Shown: positions 37,732 through 49,500 of the stretch, piece by piece
Layout of the letters: each line of letters begins with the position of its first letter
Position numbering within the stretch: the stretch's first letter is position 1
Source: Bradysia coprophila
Taxonomy: Eukaryota > Arthropoda > Insecta > Diptera > Sciaridae
Assembly (NCBI RefSeq): GCF_014529535.1
Contig: NW_023503307.1
Span: 1,047,739-1,111,738 of the forward strand
Reading direction: 5' to 3'
Length of the DNA: 64,000 nt
Program-made: the position numbers and the translations under genes
Notes under the pieces: model-generated
Seen by the model: the letters and a program-made list of their open reading frames with translations, nothing else
Databases searched by the model: none
Told to the model about the DNA's origin: nothing

Positions 37732-38113
37732 AGAATTGAAATACAACTCTTTTCAGCACTCATTTTAGTGTTGTAAAGTGACTTATTTCAGCACCCGTTT
37801 GATGGAATATTTCAATACTCAAAGCAGTGTTGTTATGGAATTTGTATGAGTTATTACAGCATTCGTTTTAGAAAATGCAAAGCAATGTGATCGATCAAAT
37901 TTGAAGAGTGATTGTTTACCATGAAAATTATGATTTTTTGGGCATTTGTCTATTTCAATTCTCGGTTGGCACAAAGCATGATGTGTTACACGTATTGTAA
38001 TGAGATTTTTTCGGCACACGACCCAATTTTCCTTACTCGCTCCGCTCGTAAGGAAAACTTGGGTCTAGTGCTGAAAAAATCAACATTACAATACTTGTAA
38101 CACAACATACTAT
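37732..38113. repeat. Tandem duplication, unit 2
   Basis: This unit repeats 37341-37731 head to tail with scattered substitutions and a few small indels. For example, TTGTAATGCGACTC becomes TTGAAATACAACTC. The internal foldback is preserved, including the Tcgc/gctcg-centred stem. Short frames in this unit are shadows of the repeat. Confidence 0.75.
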
Positions 38114-39748
38114 TTCCGAACTAGTGTTGAAAAGTGTTGTTCCTTACTTATGTTAAAAGGCATTTTTAGCGAATTCGATTATAGAATCCGGCTCCCTAAA
38201 AAAAGCCTTTTAGCATAAGTTAGGAAAATAGCTATTTCATAACATGTGAAAGATGTGAAAATTGTCAATTTGAGATTGAAAACTCATCGTTTTCGAAAAA
38301 TTACAGAACAGGAAATAGCGCATTTCCGACATTTGAGTGCATAAAATCTATTTTAAAGAAAACAACACAAAGCCCTGAAGGTTTTTAGAAAATATCTCTA
38401 AACTTAAACTTTATCGGTTTACATTTTTTTTTTGATAAACTTTTCGATACCGTAAAAGTTGGTTGTTGTTTTCAAGAATATTATTGTCATCCACATATTA
38501 CAAGACAAATTCTAACATATTTGTTGTGGTTCAAACTCTTCAGCGTATATAATTATAATTTTATGTTGTTTTACTGTTGAACACTAAACGAAACCATAAA
38601 ATATCAAAATTTTCAAAATTCCCCAAGTTTGAGTGAAAATTGGCGGATAGTTTTTTGGTGCATAGCGGTGACAAGTTAATTAAAAATGTTAATTCGTAAT
38701 GAAGATATTTTAATTTAGAAATTTTATTGGACTCATCTATAACGAATTTTCGTTACCTAGGACACAACTTCCGATCTTCCGAAGCATTTACAATCGCATC
38801 AATAAATGCACAATCATTCAAAAATTGAATTATTTCCGTCAATATAATCGTAACCGTCTTCGACCAAAACAAAAAAAATAAAACCTACGTTGCGTATATT
38901 TTGCATATCAAAGACTTATAAATGCGATGATAACTTAAAACTCTAGCAATGGTAAAAGAGACTTTAAAAATTATAACATTCCATCTTGTGTGACGCAAAG
39001 TCGCGAAGAAAATTGTTATTTTTTTCTTTTTTAAATGCAATGAATTGCGACTGATCTCGGGCGTTAAAGAGAATGTAAATTTTTTATTATTATTTTGATT
39101 TACCTATGATTGTCTTTGCGCTTATAGCGTTTAATTGTAAAATTCCAATGTATCTATAACTGCCACATAACATAATTATACTTTGCGGTTAGTTAATGCT
39201 ATTTGTCTAACTTTTATAATAACATCGAAAAACATTAAAATCTCTTGATGGTTTGCTTTTACCATTACATTGGAACGTTATTTCGCCCATATTTATATAG
39301 ATTTACGTGAACAGTCAATATATCTACACACGTATACAACCATACCTGGATATGACCGATACATGTAATAATAATAATAATAAATGATAATATTACAAAC
39401 ACGTTTTTCATATGAGAACATAAGTTCAAAAGTTTTTTTTTAGTTATAATAGTGGAGAACACATCACAGCACTTATATTTTTCTGCGATGCATGTGTTTG
39501 TTATTTAAAATATACCTGTTTTTGTACCGTAACATTAAGATTTTCTTTGGAACTACCTGAGTGTCTGTTGTGGTCTTTGCTTCTATACATTAACGAATAA
39601 TGTTGGTTTGAGAGTCGTGTAAGAAGTTCAAGCATAAGATGGAATGGAAGTAAATGGAAAAAAGTGAACGGCAATTTCTAACTTAAGAAGAAAAAAAACC
39701 CAAACAAGCAACGCGTTAAACAAGTTTTCCAGCACTAAACTAGCCGTT
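38114..39748. other. Intergenic, AT-rich
   Basis: No exon is seen on either strand. It lies directly upstream of the strong initiator at 39749. Confidence 0.4.
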
Positions 39749-39783
39749 TCAGTTTGGTTCGCGCAGTCATGTTCCACGGACGT
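39749..39783 (+). promoter_or_regulatory. TATA-less core promoter: initiator plus downstream promoter element
   Basis: TCAGTT at 39749-39754 matches the arthropod initiator TCAKTY with the A at 39751 as +1. At exactly +28 to +33 (39778-39783) is GGACGT, a full match to the downstream promoter element RGWYVT. This pair at strict spacing is how TATA-less developmental promoters are built in flies. The direction is plus. Confidence 0.65.
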
Positions 39784-40484
39784 GTGTAATCAGTTGTGAG
39801 ATTTTTTTATTTAAAAAATATTTTTGGAAAAAATATAAATATTTTAAAATTTATAATATACACAACACAACATTATATAGCATTCCGATTCCAATATTTA
39901 TGAATTGTTAAGGTGATTGTAATATATATATATATAAAATATAAAATGTATACACAACACACAAGGCATGATTCGTAAGTTTTGTACAATAAACGTGGAA
40001 TATATCAGTTGTTGTTTAAATTTTAATTAAGTGCAAACAAGTGCCAAATAAATTTTTTTTTAAGAAGGAAAAGAAGTAGCAAACAAAAATAAAAACGACA
40101 AAATTTAACGTTCAACTGTGATAGTTTAATAAACAACAACAACAACAGAAAAAAAGTATTTGAAAGTGTTGAACCTTCTTCTTCATCACTGCATTTAATA
40201 TATATATTTATTGACGAAGAAGAAAATTCCAAGTATGTACGCTGAAGAATTTATTATTTTCTTCGTGTGTTTTTTTTTTTGTGATATGTGATTCATATTT
40301 TCGAAACAAGAATTTCTTGTAATCAAATGGATACGACTATCTCGTTCAGCCTCATTGGTCTAACGTTGCACGTCTGAACGGAGAAAAAAAAAACAAACCT
40401 GTATATCTTTGTTGCCATCGCATCATCTAAAGATCTACCATTTTGTGTGTGACACTCCTCTTCCTCTCAACAGAAATCAAACAG
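39751..40484 (+). other. Candidate non-coding first exon of the PH-domain gene
   Basis: The stretch runs from the Inr/DPE start to a good splice donor (ACAG then GTAGGT) at 40484/40485. It is A-rich with CAA repeats near 40133 and holds no long frame, as expected for a 5' untranslated exon. Linking it to the coding exon at 58312 is an inference from strand and the lack of any other plus-strand gene between; RNA data would decide. Smaller introns inside it are possible. Confidence 0.4.
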
Positions 40485-43400
40485 GTAGGTTCAACAATTA
40501 AAATGAGATTTATATACATAAATAACTAGTCATATTACCGATCGAATTTTTATATTATATCTTTTTTGTGTTGGATTCTATAATGTGAGTCTATACTCGA
40601 TCGAATTGAATTGAAAAAAAAATGTTTGTATTAAAACTAAAAGTAATCCAATTTTAGTTCGAAATAAACGGAAAAAAAACATTGTGTAACACGATAGTCA
40701 GGTATAGACCACATTTAATATACCGAAAACATAGTATATATTATATGCACTGCATGCACCATTCAATTATAAAATCATAAAACTGTGCCCTTTTTAAACT
40801 GAATGAATTTGAATATAATTACGATGTACTTTTTTGAGCATCATCAAAAGAATGGTAATTTTATTTGTATATATGGCATGATTCATTGAGTTCTTGGGAT
40901 TTAAATCTTATATATATGAATATAAGTGGTATATGTATTACATATATTTAACACACCGTCGCATACCTCTAAACGTAAGGAATACTGCTGGTTTGGTGGT
41001 TTTTTTTTGTATATTTTTAAACAACTTTTTTTTCTTCGTTCTGTTTAGCTTGAAATATTTAATATTGTTGTTGTTGTCGTACAAACAATTGTTTACAGTG
41101 CAGTTTCAAGTCTAGACTGTATCAACATCTTAATAAACAACAAATACTTTTCGTTTATACATTTGGAATGACTTTAGAATCTCGGCGTTTTTTTTCTACA
41201 AACTATATTTATTATAACGTGTGCACTATAAAAAAAACTATTATTGCAAAATTATGCTATTGTAATCGGTGGGGGTAACGCTATTACTATTATTGTACGT
41301 GTGTGCCGATTTCATGCAAAAATTCTTTTTTTTCGGCATCAAGATCTTGTGCACGAGATAAATGCTGAGATTATGCATTCGGTACGGTAAAATGCATAAC
41401 AATTTTTCGGAATTAAAACAATATACATGTAATTTGATCTTGACATCCTGGTTTGTATTATATACCATACACACTCGAACGTATTGAAGTTTTTTTTTTG
41501 TTCCAGAGATAAAGACATTTTTATTCGTCTAATTTTAGCCATATGCAAACATTTTTGTGAAACTCAGTCAATCGATGTAAAATTTAAGTGATTTTCTGTA
41601 AAATGTTTGTTTTGCAATTCGTTTTCACAAATTGAAAGATATATTTTTTAACATTAAAAATGACTAACTTTATTTTTCAAAGAAATGCAAATGGTTTTTT
41701 TATTTGTTGGGAGGTTTGCCTCTTTTTTTTTGAAGAATAATTTGCATTCAATCAAAACTTTTATTTTATGGTTTGAGTATTTTATTGCTGGTAACGTTTG
41801 TGTTGTGTCATTGCCGAAAAACAGAGACAATATTCACCATTATATTATAAGGGTTTGGGTATTATATACTTATGTGCTGTCCTCTTCTTATTTTTGTTTC
41901 TGTTCAGTTTTTGATTGTTCGAAATTCAGTTTTACAACATTAGTTCAGTGGATTATTGGTTCCGGTTGGCTCGGTTTATGGTTAAAAGCAAGGCCACCGA
42001 ATTAGATACAACATACAAATTTAATAAACATCCTGACTTTCGGTTAGATGCTCTTAACAATCTATCATTATCAACGAGATTGCTAAATTTCGAAATAAAA
42101 TAAGTTTGCAAAATTGCACACGATAAAAGGCAATGCTCATTTGAATATATCATCATATTTTATAGCTCGGTACTGTACTGGACATTTTATTGTCCGGCAA
42201 TGAAATTTTACAGTTGTCTGAGCAAAAAGGTTGTGTGGGAACTGAGCTGTAACAGGGTATATTTCGTTCGTAAATGATCCTTACGATCGTCTACTCTAGC
42301 TTTACATGAGATTTCTTTTGTAAGTTTTGGCTCCATATTATAAATAAGTATACTTAAACTCTCACAGACGGCAGGCATATCAGCAATTTTACTGCCGGAT
42401 CTATTACTTCACTTGATCTACAGTTTGTTCACATTAAGAGAACACAATTTGAATTTTTTCAAGTTTAATAAGTCATCGACGTTCCCAGTCAATGAAGTGT
42501 TTCCCGTTTTATGATTTTTTGGCGCAAAATTTGAATACGCTTGAACGAACTCAAATTTTGCGCCAAAAATATAATAGACTGGGATCAACTGTAGATCAAA
42601 TGAAGTAATAGTACAACTCGGTAAAATGTTCTGAGCTAAAAACAAACCCACTGTACCACCGCTATTTTCAAGAGATTTATTTCAAATCTTCTACTTCATT
42701 TTTTTTTGGACATGGCTTTTGCTACATAAAACGGCATTCGCTTCATTATTGATAACATAATGATACCCATCCGCACAAGTTAATAAAGCATGCGAAGTAA
42801 GTCGACATGGCACAGTTTAAAGTACTAATTCCAAAGACGAACGAACAATATCGTTTCAAATTAAAACATCACAATATATCATTGACCAGAGCTACTTGAT
42901 CTTAAATTATTAAAAAACTGTGAGATTCACGTTTCACTAATTACAACAAGTTATGTGTTGTTAAAATAACTAACATATTCAGACAGATCGTGATTGTCCG
43001 TTTTTCAAGCATCTAATCAAAGAACTATAGCATTGCAAATATAAGTGACTCTCATGTATCAATTGGAATCCGTTCGCTTTTAGAAGTTTGTTTTTACAAT
43101 TTTCATTTTCAAGCATTGACGCCGTTTTGTGCCTTAATTCGTCTTACAAAACACATATAGGTACGAAATGTTATTATAACTAATTGCATAAGTAGATAGT
43201 AGTCAACAGCCCACTATAGGGTTATGACATGAAATGTTATTGGGGTCAAAACGTTATAAAGATTATTTTTATTTAAACAGAAAAAAAAGGTATCTGTAAA
43301 CAAATACCACACTTAAGTTACGAATACTTTGTAAAGTATGTGCTTAAAAGCTTTGAAATGTTATTCTACTGATAAATTTATAAATTTTAATTGATTTTTA

Positions 43401-44583
43401 AAATTAGCGTTAGCCTTTTTTGAGTGCGGTATTTCAGAAATTTGTAAGAAAAAGAAAAAAATCTGACTCATTTTAGTCTATCGGAATGCATCGTACCGTG
43501 TAAAGGCTTTCTAAACAAATCTGAACCATATACAGTCACATATTTTGATAGTTTAATCAAACAAATAAAATTTCAGTAAGCATATCCACAAAAGCAAACC
43601 GACAATATTTTCCTCAGTTCCCAAGCCCGCCCATATTAAACTATGCTCTGTATTAAATTATATTTTTTATTATTTAATTTTCAGTTTATTTTTTCGTATG
43701 CGAGGTATATAATTTGTTGATAGTTTTTCACACAGTTTTGTTCTATTTCGTTTGTTATGATGTAGCGTTAAATACACATTTTATTTTTATAACAGACAAA
43801 CAAACAGACTATATAAAATCGTTTGTGTGACAGTAACAATTTGAGAAAAATTACCCGAGATAACTTCATCTCCTTCATTTGAGTGTGGACGAATGATCTT
43901 TTATTTTATAGAAAAATGCTAGAAAAGATTCTTAAACAATCAAAACTTCAGTGATAAGATTGATAAATTATGTATCCATCTCTCGAAACATAATTTTTTT
44001 TCGTGTTAATCCCGTTTTGATGTTTTGTCCACTACTAGAATTTAGACATATATGTCAATAACCGTTTAGAACGTTTATGGTAAAGTTAATTCTAAAGCAA
44101 ACTCTAGAATTTTATGATTTGAAAAGGCTCATTTTATTAAATGTCGGCGCCATTTCCGTCTGGTTGTTAATTGCTAGAAGGCTTTTCTAGGAACACATCT
44201 CAATAGATTGTGGAAATTGTTATCGTCACTAGTTACCGCAAAAATCAGCGATGGCACTGCCTTCGAGTCGGTCTTTTGAGATACGAAATTTAAAAATCAA
44301 AATCATTTGTCAGGAAATTAAATTTTCGATCACATTGTCCATGAAAATATTGTTCGATGAAGTGACAGGAGTGACCGACTTGCCGACAGCGTCAATTATT
44401 GAGAGTCCTGTGAAATAATGCTCAAATCCTCAAGCTATACTTACAATTCGAATCAAAAACAGAAAATGCACACTGCAGGAAGCATTGTGATCGCAAATCT
44501 CAAGAAATATCATTTAAAATTTCGCTTGGCTTACACAGGTTTTTCAATGTGTAGCCTTAAAAGTGACTAAGTCTAAAAATAGA
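40485..44583. other. Presumed first intron of the PH-domain gene, left part
   Basis: I see no supported exon. A foldback at about 42519-42570 has arms TTTTTGGCGCAAAATTTGA and its complement. The dispersed repeat with ACAGACGGCA and ATTACTTCA-TTGATCT lies at 42360-42790. Other frames are low-complexity. Confidence 0.4.
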
Positions 44584-44590
44584 GCCGAAC

Positions 44591-44792
44591 CATGGCAGAG
44601 TAAAATAAACCAGGCAGTAGCGGTTCATTTTCGAAACGTCAAATAAGGGACCTAATACACTGGATGAAAATGAACTAAAATGAACACTGACATAAATTGA
44701 AAAATTTTGTTCGCAAAAAATATAGTGCTACTAGATTATTCAGGTCCCTAGTCAAATCAGCGCTCCTGCCTGGTTAACTTTACTCTGTCGTG
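44591..44792. mobile_element. 202-bp MITE, probably hAT-type
   Basis: The inverted ends of about 27 bp are imperfect: CATGGCAGAGTAAAATAAAC on the left and CACGACAGAGTAAAGTTAAC read inward from the right, both followed by CAGGCAG. GCCGAAC flanks both sides (44584-44590 and 44793-44799), which with one mismatch extends to 8 bp. No gene is inside. Confidence 0.65.
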
Positions 44793-44813
44793 GCCGAACG
44801 ATAAACATAATCA

Positions 44814-45438
44814 GTGTGTTTATTTATTAAATCTGTTGCATCCACTGTTCCAAACTTCCGGGCAGAGCACGGGAAAATATGTGGCGTGGTAGAAAGCCCA
44901 GTTTTCGGTATGTCCAGAGATCGGATGACACCGGTGATTGACTTCACGAAGCGATTCGACGCTACCTTCTTAGGCAGAGCAGACTGGCTTAAGGGCTGGC
45001 CTACTAGCCTATCAAGGGGAAGTAAAGTCAGATTCACTGACGGTTCAAAAACTCCAAATGGAACAGGAGCTGGAGTGTATGCTTCCGAAACGGGGCTAGG
45101 AAATTCCTTCCACCTGAGAGTGATCGCCAGCGTACCTCAGGCGGAGCTTTATGCGGCACTCATGGGAGCACATGAAACTCTGCCTATAGGGACGCAAGGC
45201 GAAGAGGTTCTTATATGTCTTGACAATAGGAATGATCAAGGCACTCGTATCGCCCGTAGTCACCTCCAAGCTGGTGAAGGAATGTAAGGAATACCTGAAC
45301 CTTCTTGGTATGAGCAATCGGATCAATTTGGTCTGGTCTGGACCAGGACATTCCGGTGTGGAGGGAAATGAAAAAGCGGATAAGCTGGCCAAAGAATTCG
45401 GTGTAGCACATTTTGTACTACAAAATCTGAGAAAGTGA
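44814..45438 (+). mobile_element. Non-LTR retrotransposon remnant: RNase H domain with frameshift
   Basis: The frame from 44814 carries the RNase H landmarks VRFTDGSKTPNGTGAGVY, then SVPQAELYAAL, then EEVLICLDNR. Near 45225 the frame shifts by one base. The second frame (45220-45438) carries MIKALVSPVVTSKLVKEC and WSGPGHSGVEGNEKADKLAK, the last catalytic block. Catalytic Asp, Glu, Asp and the final Asp/His region are recognisable, but the shift kills the enzyme. The reverse transcriptase that should precede it is absent. Such RNase H tails occur in I/Loa/R1/Jockey-type elements. Confidence 0.75.
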
Positions 45439-45501
45439 AATTTGTGAGAAAAACAACAAATAATCGTTTTAATTAGTTATTTGACCCACGAACAGTAGTA
45501 A

Positions 45502-45870
45502 GAAGTCGATTTCGTCGCAAATACACATTTTTCGATATTTTTACAAAAGGTTGAACTTCGTGGTATACCGTGTCAATATAATGTACTACATCGAGATCCC
45601 AAATATTTTGTAAAAGAGTTCAGCTACTGTTATGGAATATTATGTGCACTTACTGGCCAAGGTTACCTCGACTCAGCAACACCGGTTACAGTGTCTGCAC
45701 TGGCTTCGTGGGCGACGTGGGTACACTTAAAAAGTTCATTCATTAATGTTGAAAAAGTGGTTTCGGATGGATCGCCGACCGGGACAATGCCTAGTGTACT
45801 GGTAGTACTCGACCTCCTCTACAACCTCATGCCAAAAGCTAAACTTAATAATTTGTCTCTCAGGAAATAA
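45502..45870 (+). pseudogene. Unassigned coding remnant, 122 codons without a start codon
   Basis: Between two stops the frame is open for 122 codons and reads like real protein. Blocks include LRGIPCQYNVLHRDPKYFV, EFSYCYGILCALTGQGYLDS, TVSALASWATWVHLKSSF and VVSDGSPTGTMPSVLVVLDL. It has no ATG at its start, lies between the two halves of a retroelement remnant, and is not part of the RNase H or zinc-finger tail. I do not recognise the family. It may be another transposable element, an old endogenous viral piece or a captured exon. Confidence 0.4.
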
Positions 45871-46139
45871 AAGTCAAAAACGAAAATGTCGAACTTTCGA
45901 TGTTAGAAAACCTCGACAGACACACCTTTTGGACCATCGGTTTTTTTTGGCAGTTTTGTAGAGTTTTTAACGCTCTACATCCTGCTAGAACATTGTTTTC
46001 AGAAATACTCTCAACTTTCCGAGTTATGACCATTTGAAAGTTAAAGTCGTCCGGCGGGACTTCTTCCCGGGCACCTTCGGATCCATCAACCATATGCCTG
46101 GAATTAGTTTTCAATGATCTACGTTTTCCGCACACAGGC

Positions 46140-46517
46140 TATCGCGGCCCTTAAAATTCTAAAAATTCGATGCGCCCTAGTAAACACGCAGAACGATGGG
46201 AAGCGTATAATGAAGGCTTTGACACGAAATGCTTCTTCCCTAAGCCTAACCAAAAATGGGCCAAAGATTTGCTCAAAATGGACCGAAATCGCATTAGAAG
46301 AGTAGCAGGAGCGATTACGGCACATTGCGGGCTGAATCGGCACATGAATAAGTAGAGGCTTTTGGACACTCCGAGATGTTCCTGCGATCTAGAAGAAGAA
46401 ACGGGTGCACACTTGATATGTGATTGCCCCAAATTTCTTCAACTAAGACGCAAGACGAAAAAAATGCGTCACACATTTGAAAGTCGCCGACTGTACAGGA
46501 AAAAATTAAAAGAATGA
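46140..46517 (+). mobile_element. Non-LTR retrotransposon remnant: zinc-knuckle C-terminal tail
   Basis: The frame from 46170 reads KHAERWEAYNEGFDTKCFF, then RRVAGAITAHCGLNRHMNK. It meets a TAG at 46353 and continues in the same frame with LDTPRCSCDLEEETGAHLI, a CDCPKF block and a TGA at 46515. This is the Cys/His tail that follows the RNase H in many insect non-LTR elements (usual form ITGHCxLNRHL...C.C..EEET..H...C). With 44814-45438 it marks one dead element, now split by about 700 bp of other sequence. Confidence 0.7.
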
Positions 46518-49500
46518 TTAAAATGATCATAAAAGGGGGGTTATGTCGGTTCTGTCCCATGTGAGCACTATTGGTGACTATCTGTAAAACATTTGTTAAG
46601 GTATTGTGATAGAAGACGTAGGCAATGTTGTGTAGTGTAAAGACGATACTACACCCAACACTTGTTAAACATATAAGTTATTCCCTTCCGACCAGGTAAG
46701 TGAGTAATTTGGGTATAGTAAAATGAGAGCTATGATGGGTGCGTTCACGAATGGTGCCTAATTATTTTCCTCTCGCATAACTGAATGTAAATTTTCACAT
46801 CGTCTGATGCATATTTTGTCTGATGTAATGAAATTTACAGTGCGACCATTAAGACTTAACACGTTAAAACATTTGATTTCATTTCGGTATGTGTACCGAG
46901 ACATAAAAATTGCTAAAAACATTTAACACTCGAGACTTTAACAGGTTTTCTACGTCATTCGAATATTGTGTGTATCTTAGAAAAACAAATAATCTTTCCA
47001 CATACTTGTAGTCCGAATTATTTGCCAATAAAAAAGCTTCATTTAAAATAACAAGCTAAAAAATATGCCAACACTTCTCGGCATAACCAGCAAACATTCC
47101 CTATTTGTATATTTGTACAAGTAAAACAATAGCCATTAAAACCTTTACGACGTTTTTTTTTTAAACTGAACCTTTTTCGAGTTTATGAATATAACATAAC
47201 ATGCATGGTGTTGAACTCTTGATAAATCAGTTCGCGTTAAATGAAACATAATAGTTTTAAGCACATTATGTGTCCGAGCGAGCATACAAAGTCAAAGTAG
47301 ACAAACTAAAATATACAAAAAATGAATCGAAACCAAATATAAAGAGAAAAGTGCTTGTTTGATGGCTAGTATAACTTTGGTATGTACGGTTTGTACTTGT
47401 TTAAATTTACATTTTACAAACTTTTTCGTGTTAATTGTCTTTAGAAATCACTTAAATATTCCGTTTGTGATTTGGAGAATTATTAAATGAGGCCTTTGTG
47501 TTTTCGATTCGATGTACAAACTCGAAACGAACGTCACGGATTTTAAATATTTTTTTTTCGTCTTTCATTTCTGTCTCGGATGTTATTTTCAAATTAACTA
47601 TCTGAAACAATTGAATTGAAAAGTTTTTTTTATTATTATTTTGGTCATTTATTCATCACGTATTCGACTTCTGATTGGCATACCAAAACTATGTTAAATT
47701 TGAAGCTAATTTGATTGGAATTTTTTTTCTTTTCTTCGCTCTTCTAATTTTTGTTGATTCAGTCAACATATCCATGGCATGGAAAAAAATACTCTGCTTC
47801 ATTGTCTTCATCAAGTGGCCCGATATCTTTGATTGATTATTCATTTATACCACTTTCAATATAAATAAGTAGAGATCGGTACATACCTTAACCTGAATTT
47901 TTATTTCATTTTTACATGCAAGGTGTAAGTCGTTAAAAATGTTTGTAAATAGTAATTTTCGATGTGACTGAGAGTGTTGAGCAGAAAACTTTTGAATAAA
48001 GTTAAATGCAAATAAGTCGTGACGATCCGGATGAAAAGGCGAGTATATTTAGATAAATGTTTTAGTGGCTTTAAATCCTTACTTTTAATATTTGTTTAAA
48101 ATTTTAATTTCATAATGATAGCTCAACTTTCATATTTACAAAACTTGGAAAAAACTTTGTGTAAACTATGGGCTAAAATTTTTGCTTTTCATAAACTTTT
48201 GCCTTTATCATCCTTTGCATCATCTTAACTTATAGTTTGTTGTGTGTACGAAAACAAAAGTTCAATTCAAATTTACTAGGCCCCACCACTTGGGTGGGTC
48301 ATTTCCCTTGACTGACTATCAATACTTTCAATAATTCCAGTCCCAGTTGTCTTACCATTTTTAAAAAAGCTGTTGTTTTGAAAAACACAAAATTATAGTC
48401 AGATGAAAAAGCCTCTTAGTCTCTTTGCTACATCATCACAACGCTTTTAAAATGGCATATTTCTTGCCTACCTCTTGAATAAATTAAACTCGTGTGAATT
48501 ACGGCCCTCGCTTCGCTCTGGCCGCAAAGTTCACACTCGTTCAAATATTCATAAGCCTAAGCATGGAAAATAGGAAATTATAACACGATGTGATCAGGAG
48601 AGGCATTTTTGAGTATGTTATACAACTGAGAAGAATACAAACAAACAATACTTACAACGATTGAATATTGTCTCCTAAAAAGCGCAATGAGTGGAAGGTC
48701 TAGCGAAGTACGTTTAACTCCTGATATGAGTCTCCTATATAGTCTACTAAAGGCGCTGAAAAGGTGGCGTATTTCTTGCCTACCTCTAAAAAAATTCTTT
48801 TTAAGAATACGGATTTCACGCAAAAATTGTCGTATATCCCAGATTACTAGTCCAATTAAATTCCAATGTTCGAGTTTAACCACATGAATTACGCTACTGG
48901 TCGAAATTGATTTTTGAAGCCTCTGAGAATTACTCGAGCTATCGGTTTCTCAAGCAAGCAAGCAAAAACTCTTTTGGGAAGTACTTCTTAATTGTTAGAC
49001 CAGAAATCCAGAATTTCACAACTCGTCAAATAAGAAATTTTTCTGGAAATCCGTTGCAAAAATGTCGTGGTATAACAAGTTATGTTTACAATTACTCCAA
49101 ACTCACTACTCCAATATCATTCTCTGTCAATTAAAACAAAAAAATTGAAAATCGGGTAAAAATTACTCAAGTAATCGCGCGGTAACAAGAGAAAGCGTCT
49201 GTGTAGAATTCCTCCCATCTCGTTGTTCTAACATTATCCATCTGCAAACTCAACCTCAAGAATTTCAATCTTCGTCGAATAACACAAACAATTTGAAAAT
49301 CTGATAAGAATTAGTGAAGTTATCGCGGTAACAAGGAATAAAATTCTCTTGAGAATTACTCCCATCTCATTACCCCAATATTGTCCATCTACGAACTTAA
49401 CCTCATGATTTTCATTCTCCGTCGATTAAAACCAAAATTTTGCAAATCGGTAAAGAATTACTCGAGTTATCGAGTCCACAAGTGTACGGACGTTTTCTGT

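Noticed and set aside
37341-38113. CRISPR-like or satellite array
   Set aside because: Only two long units with no spacers; a eukaryotic tandem duplication, not a CRISPR array.
45860-46135. 91-codon minus-strand frame between retroelement pieces
   Set aside because: No relation to any domain I know and opposite in strand to the element; probably part of an inserted repeat.
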